8,411 bases of DNA, from contig JBJXGC010000301.1 in NCBI GenBank assembly GCA_046154545.1, positions 1-8,411 of the forward strand, written 5' to 3'. The notes beneath the pieces were generated by a model that worked only from the letters and a program-made list of their open reading frames with translations, made no database searches and was not told the origin of the DNA. This DNA is from JBJXGC01 sp046154545. Its GTDB lineage: Bacteria > Chloroflexota > Dehalococcoidia > Tepidiformales > Tepidiformaceae. This document shows, one piece after another, positions 1 to 5,398 of this stretch. Every line of letters begins with the position of its first letter. The first letter of the stretch is position 1. A program made the translations under genes and the position numbers.

Positions 1-1512
1 TCCACGACCGGAACCGCCCTGAACGTGAACGCCAGCACCATCGGCGCCAGCGGCCTCACCTTCCAGAGCATCTCCGTGAACGGCGGGACGAACGGCATCC
101 TCCTGAACACTACGGGCTCGTTCGGCGGGCTCACCGTCACGGGCACGGGGACGACGGCGGGCTCGGGCGGCACCATCCAGAACACGACGAGTCGCGGCGC
201 GAGCTTCATCAGCGCCACCAACATCTCCCTGGCCAATATGGTCTTTACGAACGCGGGGACAACCGACCTCGACGCGAACAACGCCGGCCTGTCAACCGGC
301 GATAACCTCGCGACCAACGCCGCCATCCACCTTCAAACCGTGACTACGACCACCCTCACCAACCTGCAAATCAGCGGCGGCGCCGAACAGGGCATCAACG
401 GCAATACCGTCTCCAACTTCACGCTGAGCAACAGCTCGATCACGAACGCGGGCAACGAACCGGACGAAGATGGTATCCATTTCTTCAACATGTCAGGCAC
501 CAGCGCGATTACGAACACGACGATAACATCGACCGTCCCGACGCCGAACACTACCGGCGGCGATGACCACCTCAACCTTCAGATGCAGTCCGGGACGCTG
601 AACCTCACGATCTCCGGCGGCAGCGCGACCAACGCCAACAAGGGCAGCGGCTACCTCTTCGGGATTCGCGGCACGACCGATGCCACCATCACGTTCTCCA
701 GCGCGAATGCCAGCAACAACTTCAGCGGTGGCATTGTCGCGGACGCCTTCGACAACGCAAAGATGCGGCTGAGCGTGACCAACAGCACCTCGAGCGGCAG
801 CAACGACCAGCTCTCGGTGAGCGCTGGTGACAACAGCCAGGTGAGCCTCGACGCCTCAGGCAACACGCTCACCAGCGCGAGCACGTCTGACTTCGTTGTT
901 CTCTTTCTGCTGGGCTCGGCCTTCGACAACGGCTTCGTCTTTAACGCACGCATCACCAACAACACCATCACCACCGGCAATCAGATCACTGCTGACGCGA
1001 TCTTCGTCTTCAATGCCGGCGGCGGGCAGATGAACGTGGCGATCACGAATAACACGGTGAACTACCAGGGTACGCAGCGGCCGATCACTGTTAACGCGGG
1101 TCAGGACGGCGCCGGCGCCATCAACGCGACCATCACCGGCAACACCATCGACATCAGGACAGATGGGACGAATGACGCCTTTGGCGGCATTATCGCCCAG
1201 GCTGCCATCTCTTCACCAACGGGTGACGGAGCTTCGGTCTGCGCTGATATCGGCGGTGCCGGCGCATTGAGAAACACGTTCACGCGTTCGCTTGGCGGCG
1301 CAGCATTCGCCGCCGGGGACATTCGCGTCCGCCAGCGCTTGAACGGCACGATGCGCCTGCCTGGCTACGCCGGTGCCGCAACGGATACCGCCGCCGTTCA
1401 GGCGTACCTCAACGGGCGGAACACGGTGTTGTCCCCTTCCACTGCGACGGTCAACGTGACCGGCTTCGCGGGCGGCGGCGCCTGCACCCAACCCACCATT
1501 CCTATCCCCTGA
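1..1512 (+). CDS. Large beta-helix repeat surface/secreted protein, C-terminal part (5' truncated)
   Basis: The reading frame is open from base 1 to a TGA at 1510-1512, so this is the last 503 residues of a longer protein; the ATG at 25 is only an internal Met. The composition is extremely rich in Asn, Thr, Ser, Gly and Ala. Short strand-turn units recur, such as ITNNTIT, ITNNTVN and ITGNTID, which is the signature of a right-handed parallel beta-helix with Asn-containing turns. Lys and Arg are scarce, and the only two cysteines lie in the last ~95 residues (VCADIGG and GGACTQP). Between them is a distinct non-repeat module containing IRVRQRLNGTMRLPGYAG. No catalytic motif is visible. The family resemblance is to giant adhesin-like or autotransporter-like repeat proteins of the cell surface. 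No LPXTG motif or membrane anchor is seen at the C terminus, which ends in TQPTIPIP. It lies 30 nt upstream of the collar genes and is probably in their operon. The function is inferred; the fold is fairly secure. Confidence 0.8.
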   Translation, partial: STTGTALNVNASTIGASGLTFQSISVNGGTNGILLNTTGSFGGLTVTGTGTTAGSGGTIQNTTSRGASFISATNISLANMVFTNAGTTDLDANNAGLSTGDNLATNAAIHLQTVTTTTLTNLQISGGAEQGINGNTVSNFTLSNSSITNAGNEPDEDGIHFFNMSGTSAITNTTITSTVPTPNTTGGDDHLNLQMQSGTLNLTISGGSATNANKGSGYLFGIRGTTDATITFSSANASNNFSGGIVADAFDNAKMRLSVTNSTSSGSNDQLSVSAGDNSQVSLDASGNTLTSASTSDFVVLFLLGSAFDNGFVFNARITNNTITTGNQITADAIFVFNAGGGQMNVAITNNTVNYQGTQRPITVNAGQDGAGAINATITGNTIDIRTDGTNDAFGGIIAQAAISSPTGDGASVCADIGGAGALRNTFTRSLGGAAFAAGDIRVRQRLNGTMRLPGYAGAATDTAAVQAYLNGRNTVLSPSTATVNVTGFAGGGACTQPTIPIP

Positions 1513-1519
1513 CCGGGGA
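1505..1519 (+). other. Small inverted repeat over the stop codon of the beta-helix gene
   Basis: TCCCC (1505-1509) pairs with GGGGA (1515-1519) around a 5-nt loop that contains the TGA stop. No T-tract follows, so it is not a classical intrinsic terminator. It could be an mRNA-processing or stability element between the repeat-protein gene and the collar genes. A 5-bp stem is also easily produced by chance in GC-rich DNA. Confidence 0.3.
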
Positions 1520-1530
1520 CCACCAAAACA

Positions 1531-1535
1531 GGAGG
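1531..1535 (+). promoter_or_regulatory. Ribosome binding site that fixes the start of collar gene 1
   Basis: GGAGG lies 7 nt before the ATG at 1543. An in-frame TTG at 1537 sits only one base after it, too close to be used. The ATG is therefore the start, and the protein begins MTEPFLGEIR like its two paralogues. Confidence 0.8.
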
Positions 1536-1542
1536 ATTGAGT

Positions 1543-2043
1543 ATGACCGAACCGTTCCTTGGCGAGATCAGGATCATGAGCTTCGGCTACCCGCCGAAGG
1601 GCTGGGCGCTGTGCAACGGCCAGCTCCTGCCCATCAACCAGAACCAGGCGCTCTTTTCCCTGCTCGGGACCACGTACGGGGGCGACGGCCGCACGACCTT
1701 CGCCCTCCCGAACCTCCAGGGCCGGGCGCCGATTCACGGCGGCGCAGGGCACACGCTGGGCGAACCGGGGGGCGAGCAGGCCCACACGCTCTCCGTGGCC
1801 GAACTCCCGACACACACACACACCGCGAACGGCAGCAGCAACACGGGCAGTTCCCAGGACGCGGCCGGCAACGTCCTCGGGGTGGTGCCGGGGCGGATCT
1901 ACGCGGACCCGAGCCCCGCCACGGCGCTCACCCCCAACACCATCACGACGGTGGGCGGCAGCCAGGCGCATTTGAATATGCAGCCGTTCCTGGCGCTCAA
2001 CTTTTCGATCGCCCTCCAGGGCATCTTCCCCTCGCGGAACTAG
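1543..2043 (+). CDS. Phage-tail-collar-domain protein, copy 1 (MdpB-like)
   Basis: This 166-aa protein is the first of three tandem paralogues. The N-terminal part (residues ~5-62) is a tail-collar domain of the T4 gp12/short-tail-fibre type: GEIRI, GWALCNGQLLPI, LFSLLGTTYGGDG and FALPNLQGR. A variable middle follows, with an HTHTAN motif at 91-96. The conserved C-terminal segment runs from QAHLNMQPFL (141-150) to ALQGIFP (157-163). The HxH motif resembles the metal-binding histidines of trimeric tail fibre tips, though metal binding here is inferred. There is no signal peptide or membrane segment. The length matches the 'microcystin-dependent protein'/phage tail protein family found in many non-phage bacterial loci. 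No capsid, portal, terminase or tail-tube gene is nearby, so this is not a prophage remnant on the evidence here. It is probably co-transcribed with its neighbours; the next gene starts 10 nt downstream. The role is probably structural, possibly extracellular. Confidence 0.92.
   Translation: MTEPFLGEIRIMSFGYPPKGWALCNGQLLPINQNQALFSLLGTTYGGDGRTTFALPNLQGRAPIHGGAGHTLGEPGGEQAHTLSVAELPTHTHTANGSSNTGSSQDAAGNVLGVVPGRIYADPSPATALTPNTITTVGGSQAHLNMQPFLALNFSIALQGIFPSRN
1810..1823 (+). repeat. (AC)7 dinucleotide tract inside collar gene 1
   Basis: Seven uninterrupted AC units encode the Thr-His-Thr-His part of the HxH motif. The paralogues encode the same site with mixed codons. It is a short simple-sequence tract within a coding region; slippage by one unit would shift the frame. 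Confidence 0.7.
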
Positions 2044-2053
2044 GAGGACGCAG

Positions 2054-2557
2054 ATGGGTCAACCATATGTCGGAGAGATCCGTATGTTCGCAGGCAATTT
2101 CGCCCCGGCGGGGTGGATGTTCTGTGAAGGTCAACTTCTGCCAATTGGGGAGAATGAAATCCTCTTTCAGCTGATCGGCACCACCTACGGTGGCGACGGC
2201 CAGAGCAGCTTTGCGCTCCCCGATCTACGTGGCCGATTGCCCGTCCACTTCGGTAACGGCGTCGTCCTTGCGGAGTCGGGCGGCGCCGAGCAGGTCACCC
2301 TCACGGTCCAGCAGATCCCCGCGCACTCCCACCCCATGCTTGGGTCGATGAACGCCGCGCAGGACACGAGCCCCGCGAACAAGGTGCCGGCGCAGTCCGG
2401 CGCCGCCCTCATGTACATCCAGGATCAGCCGGACTCCGCCATGAGCGCAAGCGCTGTGACCTCGGTGGGTGGCAACCAGCCGCACACCAATATGCAGCCC
2501 TATCTCTGCGTCGATTTCATCATCTCCCTGTTCGGGATCTTTCCGGCACAAAACTAG
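2054..2557 (+). CDS. Phage-tail-collar-domain protein, copy 2
   Basis: This 167-aa protein is the middle paralogue. The collar domain covers residues ~5-62 (GEIRMFAGNFAPAGW, FCEGQLLPI, LIGTTYGGDG, FALPDLRGR). The HxH motif is HSHP at 91-94 and the C-terminal segment is NQPHTNMQPYL (141-151) followed by FGIFPAQN. It is the most divergent of the three: it has FCEGQ where the others have LCNGQ or QCDGQ, an extra Cys at 152 (YLCVDF), and SLFGIFP where the others have ALQG. This suggests a separate subunit role rather than a redundant copy. The AGGAGG at 2042-2047 overlaps the previous gene's TAG stop and places the ATG 6 nt downstream, so the pair is tightly coupled. No signal peptide is visible. 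The family assignment is secure; the function in this setting is unknown. Confidence 0.92.
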   Translation: MGQPYVGEIRMFAGNFAPAGWMFCEGQLLPIGENEILFQLIGTTYGGDGQSSFALPDLRGRLPVHFGNGVVLAESGGAEQVTLTVQQIPAHSHPMLGSMNAAQDTSPANKVPAQSGAALMYIQDQPDSAMSASAVTSVGGNQPHTNMQPYLCVDFIISLFGIFPAQN

Positions 2558-2566
2558 GAGGGACCA

Positions 2567-3091
2567 ATGGCCGACCCGTTTGTCGCGGAGATCCGCATCT
2601 TCCCGTTCAACTTCGCCCCCACCGGATGGGCCCAGTGCGATGGCCAGATCATGCCAATTGCGCAGAACACTGCTCTCTTTTCGTTGCTGGGCACCACCTA
2701 CGGCGGCGACGGTAAGTCGACGTTCGCCCTCCCGAACCTCCAGGGCCGCGCACCCATGCAGCCGGGGCAGGGCCCGGGCCTGTCGCAATACGTCCTGGGC
2801 GAAGAGGGAGGACTGGAGACGGTCACCCTGCTCGAATCCGAGACGCCCGGGCACACGCACGTGATGCAGGCCCATGACCTCGACCTCGGCGAGCTTAACG
2901 CCCCGGCCTCGAACCGGTCGCTCGCGAAATCCGCAAACGCGACCGCCTACACGGCGGCGGCGAACCTGGTCGGTCTTTCCCCCTCGGCCCTTGCGCCGGC
3001 GGGCGGCGACCAACCGCATAACAACATGCAGCCGTACCTGACCCTGAACTTCTGCATCGCCCTGCAGGGGGTCTATCCGCCGCGGTCGTAG
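2567..3091 (+). CDS. Phage-tail-collar-domain protein, copy 3
   Basis: This 174-aa protein is the third and longest paralogue. The collar domain at ~5-62 reads AEIRIFPFNFAPTGW, CDGQIMPI, LLGTTYGGDG and FALPNLQGR. The HxH motif is HTHV at 96-99. An enlarged Ala/Asn-rich variable region (~100-145) precedes the conserved DQPHNNMQPYL (148-158) and IALQGVYPPRS end. The AGGAGG overlaps the TAG of copy 2, and the ATG follows 5 nt later. Copy 3 is closer to copy 1 than to copy 2: a 26-nt stretch encoding FALPNLQGR is identical (2723-2748 versus 1699-1724). As in the other copies there is no signal sequence, so any export would need a dedicated route or lysis. It is followed after 5 nt by the acetyltransferase gene. 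Confidence 0.92.
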   Translation: MADPFVAEIRIFPFNFAPTGWAQCDGQIMPIAQNTALFSLLGTTYGGDGKSTFALPNLQGRAPMQPGQGPGLSQYVLGEEGGLETVTLLESETPGHTHVMQAHDLDLGELNAPASNRSLAKSANATAYTAAANLVGLSPSALAPAGGDQPHNNMQPYLTLNFCIALQGVYPPRS

Positions 3092-3096
3092 CGCGG
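3080..3096 (+). other. Inverted repeat over the collar 3 stop, abutting the GNAT start
   Basis: CCGCG (3080-3084) can pair with CGCGG (3092-3096) around a 7-nt loop containing the TAG stop of collar 3. The 3' arm ends immediately before the ATG at 3097, where no Shine-Dalgarno sequence is present. If it forms, ribosomes finishing collar 3 would melt it and allow coupled initiation of the GNAT gene. The stem is short, so this is tentative. Confidence 0.3.
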
Positions 3097-3624
3097 ATGG
3101 GCACGCCCTCGGGCTCGGCGGCATCCGGCGCTCAAGGGGTACCGGATGTCCGCCTGCGCCCGTGCACAGCGGACGACTTGCCCTTCCTTTACGAGGTCTA
3201 CGCGAGCACACGCGCCGAAGAGCTCGCGCGGGCGCCGTGGGATGCCGCCCAGAAGGCGGCGTTCCTGCGCATGCAGTTCGACGCCCAGCACCGGCACTAC
3301 CAGCAGCACTACGCGGGCGCCTCGTTCGATGTCGTCCTCGTCGGTGGGGAGCCCGCGGGCCGCCTCTACGTTGCCCGCGGCCGAGAGGAGTACGTCGTCA
3401 TCGACATTGCCCTCCTTCCGGCCCTCCGCGGCGGGGGCATCGGCACGAAGCTGCTGCGCGAGGTAGCGGCTGAGGCGGATGCCCAGGGCGCGCGCGTGAC
3501 GCTCCACGTCGAGCGCTTCAACCCGGCGCGGGCGCTTTACGAGCGGTTAGGGTTCGCCGTTGTGGCCGACGAGGGCGTCTACTTGCGGATGGAGCGCGCC
3601 ACCGGCGGGGCCGGATCTACGTAA
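3097..3624 (+). CDS. GNAT family N-acetyltransferase
   Basis: This 175-aa protein has a single GNAT domain (about residues 17-168). VRLRPCTADDLPFLYEVY (18-35) is the typical first strand and helix. VVIDIALLPALRGGGIGTKLL (100-120) is motif A with the acetyl-CoA pyrophosphate loop RGGGIG at 111-116. NPARALYERLGF (142-153) is motif B with the usual Tyr. It should transfer an acetyl group from acetyl-CoA to an amine; the substrate is unknown. The ATG at 3097 has no Shine-Dalgarno sequence but lies 5 nt after the collar 3 stop, so expression is probably by translational coupling. Residues 1-16 are low-complexity and may be dispensable. Its place at the end of the collar operon suggests it acts on cassette products or their glycans, which is inference. 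Its 3' end overlaps the convergent DUF6916-like gene by 8 nt. Confidence 0.92.
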   Translation: MGTPSGSAASGAQGVPDVRLRPCTADDLPFLYEVYASTRAEELARAPWDAAQKAAFLRMQFDAQHRHYQQHYAGASFDVVLVGGEPAGRLYVARGREEYVVIDIALLPALRGGGIGTKLLREVAAEADAQGARVTLHVERFNPARALYERLGFAVVADEGVYLRMERATGGAGST

Positions 3625-3913
3625 AGATGGCCTCGTAGAGCATGGCGTCGCCGCGCGGGCCGAGTGGCACCAGGAAGATATCGAGCGTGCCCAGGCGATC
3701 GTGGGCGACGGTGTAGATGCGCTGTGGCAACACGGGCTGCGCTGGTCCGGCAAACGTGAGCGAGAAGGGCGCGCGGGCGTCCGGGCCCCCGGGGTTCCCC
3801 AGCGCGACGGCGCTACCGAGGGTCAAGCCAAGAGGCTCCAGACCCGGCGCGGTGGCCGTGCAGCGCTCACCGACGAGGCCGAGGAAGGTGTCCAGGGACA
3901 GGATGTCCGTCAT
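3617..3913 (-). CDS. DUF6916-like small protein
   Basis: This is a 98-aa protein on the minus strand starting MTDILSLDTFLGLVGERC. From memory of the family it matches the DUF6916 pattern: an N-terminal 'L..F..LVGE' segment, then APFSLTFAGP (48-57), PVLPQRIYTVAHD (60-72), LGTLDIFLVPLG (74-85) and a C-terminal YEAIF (93-97). The frame extends upstream to an ATG at 3943, but I prefer 3913: the extra ten residues (MGDCPWRGCA) look unrelated, and GGCGGGG lies 7 nt before it as a weak ribosome site. There is no signal peptide or membrane helix. The fold looks like a small all-beta domain. Members of this family often accompany tail-collar genes (recollection, not checked). Here the gene is inverted relative to the cassette and converges on the GNAT gene. 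The biochemical function is unknown. Confidence 0.78.
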   Translation of the reverse strand: MTDILSLDTFLGLVGERCTATAPGLEPLGLTLGSAVALGNPGGPDARAPFSLTFAGPAQPVLPQRIYTVAHDRLGTLDIFLVPLGPRGDAMLYEAIFT

Positions 3914-4135
3914 CGCGCAACCCCGCCAGGGACAATCTCCCACGACACGCTATCGAGCAAACCCGGGCACCCGCCGCCGGCGCTCGAACGTGCCGGCCGC
4001 GCCGCCGCCCCGGCCCCCTCCGAGCCCGGACCCCGTGTTCGACAGCCGAGAGTTTGTGCGATTCGCCACCACGGCACACACTGGGGCGCCGCGCGTCCCA
4101 TATCGGGCCGCCACCCCGTCCGGAGGGATGCACCG
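3914..4135. other. Divergent intergenic region
   Basis: These 222 bases separate the minus-strand DUF6916-like gene from the plus-strand LLM gene, so promoters in both directions are expected. The stretch at 3960-4030 is almost pure C and G. On the plus strand TTCGACA (4038-4044) vaguely resembles a -35 box, but no good -10 follows at the right distance. On the minus strand TTGCTC is spaced 17 nt from GATTGT, a poor match. I see no convincing promoter, operator or RNA. An open frame crosses the region on the plus strand (from 3560) but it looks non-coding. Confidence 0.5.
4122..4127 (+). promoter_or_regulatory. Ribosome binding site that fixes the LLM start
   Basis: GGAGGG lies 8 nt before the ATG at 4136. 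The frame is open much further upstream (to 3560), so this site decides the start. The protein then begins MKFHWFAEV, typical of luciferase-like monooxygenases whose first beta strand is at the extreme N terminus. Confidence 0.8.
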
Positions 4136-5389
4136 ATGAAGTTCCACTGGTTCGCGGAGGTCACCTACCCCTACCTCCCCGCCGATTTCCCCGAGAAGTA
4201 CAGCAGCGCCTGGGTCGATACTCCGGCCCACCTGGCTGACCCTCGCAAGGTCGGCGAGGTCTACCGCATGTTCACGAGGTTGATGGAGTACGCCGATACC
4301 GTCGGCTTCGATGGTCTCGCCGTGAACGAGCACCATCAGACCTCGTTCGCGATGACGCCTTCGCCGAACCTCCTCGCGGCCGCGGTGGCGACGAACACCC
4401 GGAACGCCGCCATCCTCGTCATCGGCGATAGCCTCGCCCTCTACAACCCGCCGACCCGCGTCGCCGAAGAGATGGCCTACCTCGATTGCGTCTCCGATGG
4501 CCGGCTGATCGCCGGGTTCGTCTACGGCACGCCGATGGACTCGACCTTCTCCTATGGCACGAAGCCCCCGGAGCTGCGCGACCGCTTCGCCGAGGCGCAC
4601 GACCTCATCCTCCGCGCCTGGCAGGAACCGGAGCCGTTCGCCTTCAACGGCAAGTACAACAAGCTCCGCTACGTGAACATCTGGCCCCGGCCCGTCCAGA
4701 AGCCGTTACCGCCCATCTGGGTGCCGGGCAGCGGCAGCCTCGAGACCTGGGACCTCGTGATCGACCGCGACTACTGCTACGGCCACCTCTCGTTTGCGGG
4801 CATGCAGTCCGCGAAGCCGATCGTCGATGGCTACTGGCAGTACGTGGATAAGCGCAACGGCAACATGAACCCGAACCGCATGGCCTTCACCCAGATCTGC
4901 TGCGTCTCAGAGACCGACGCCCAGGCCGAGGCCGACTACTACGAGGCGGTGAAGTACTTCCACCGCTTCAACTCCGTGAACCCGGGCTTCGCCGGCCCTC
5001 CCGGCTACCGGAGCAACCGCTCGCTGAAGTGGGAGATGGAACGCCTCGCCACGCCGAACCCGGACCGCCTCCGGGCCGCCCGCGGCGAGCTGAGCTTCAA
5101 GGAGTACGACGAGAAGGGGTACATCATCGCCGGGAGCCCGGCCACCGTCCGCGAACGGCTCCGGGAGCTGGCCAAGGAGCTACGCGTGGGCCAGCTCATC
5201 CCCACCCTGCACATGGGCAACCTGAGCGAAGAGACGGCCCAGAAGAACACCCACCTCTTCGGCACCGAGGTCATCCCTTACCTGCGCGACATCTGGGCCG
5301 AATACCCGGACCACTGGACACCGCAGGTCAGCCAGGAGCGGGTTGGGCTGATTTCGCCCGGTATCGCGCCGGTCGGCGTGGGCCGGTAG
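4136..5389 (+). CDS. LLM-class flavin-dependent oxidoreductase (luciferase-like monooxygenase)
   Basis: This 417-aa protein has a bacterial luciferase-like TIM-barrel fold. Supporting motifs are the N-terminal strand MKFHWFAEV, YADTVGFDGLAVNEHHQTS (52-70) with the family's EHH, VIGDSLALYNPPTRVAEEMAYLD (95-117), and SDGRLIAGFVYGTP (120-133). IWPRPVQKPLPPIWVPGSGS (182-201) and the C-terminal helix region GYIIAGSPATVRERL (328-342), common in F420/FMN members, also fit. It is longer than the usual ~330-350 aa, with an insertion around 235-325. It should use reduced flavin (FMNH2, or F420) to oxygenate or oxidise an organic substrate in the cytoplasm; which substrate cannot be read from sequence. 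The start is fixed by GGAGGG at 4122. The alpha/beta hydrolase gene starts 9 nt after its stop, so the two form an operon and probably act in sequence on one catabolic substrate. A longer frame back to 3560 runs antisense over the DUF6916-like gene and should not be annotated. Confidence 0.92.
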   Translation: MKFHWFAEVTYPYLPADFPEKYSSAWVDTPAHLADPRKVGEVYRMFTRLMEYADTVGFDGLAVNEHHQTSFAMTPSPNLLAAAVATNTRNAAILVIGDSLALYNPPTRVAEEMAYLDCVSDGRLIAGFVYGTPMDSTFSYGTKPPELRDRFAEAHDLILRAWQEPEPFAFNGKYNKLRYVNIWPRPVQKPLPPIWVPGSGSLETWDLVIDRDYCYGHLSFAGMQSAKPIVDGYWQYVDKRNGNMNPNRMAFTQICCVSETDAQAEADYYEAVKYFHRFNSVNPGFAGPPGYRSNRSLKWEMERLATPNPDRLRAARGELSFKEYDEKGYIIAGSPATVRERLRELAKELRVGQLIPTLHMGNLSEETAQKNTHLFGTEVIPYLRDIWAEYPDHWTPQVSQERVGLISPGIAPVGVGR

Positions 5390-5398
5390 GGAGACGAG

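Noticed and set aside
1..1512. CRISPR-like or tandem DNA repeats in the beta-helix gene
   Set aside because: The repetition is at the protein level (degenerate ITNNT-like turns); no direct DNA repeat with regular spacing is present.
1213..1971. Long minus-strand open frame (252 aa) across the beta-helix 3' end and collar 1
   Set aside because: Composition-driven shadow: Arg/Ala/Gly-rich, no recognisable motif, and it lies opposite two well-supported genes.
1543..3091. Prophage or phage-tail remnant
   Set aside because: Only the collar domain is phage-like. No baseplate, tube, sheath, capsid, portal, integrase or lysis gene is visible, and the neighbours are a repeat protein, GNAT and a DUF6916-like gene.
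2225..3211. Long minus-strand open frame (328 aa) opposite collar 2, collar 3 and the GNAT start
   Set aside because: Shadow of the plus-strand genes in GC-rich DNA, with no domain pattern.
3975..4025. GC-rich inverted repeats as a terminator or operator in the divergent gap
   Set aside because: The stems are short (5 bp) and imperfect in almost pure C/G sequence. No T-tract or clear dyad stands out from chance.
3560..4135. N-terminal extension of the LLM protein (192 extra residues in an open plus-strand frame)
   Set aside because: It has no family-like sequence, is low-complexity and Arg/Pro/Ala-rich, overlaps the GNAT 3' end and is antisense to the DUF6916-like gene. A strong ribosome site fixes the LLM start at 4136.
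4128..4139. Three-codon upstream ORF (ATG CAC CGA TGA) overlapping the LLM start
   Set aside because: Its ATG directly abuts the ribosome site with no spacer, so initiation there is unlikely.
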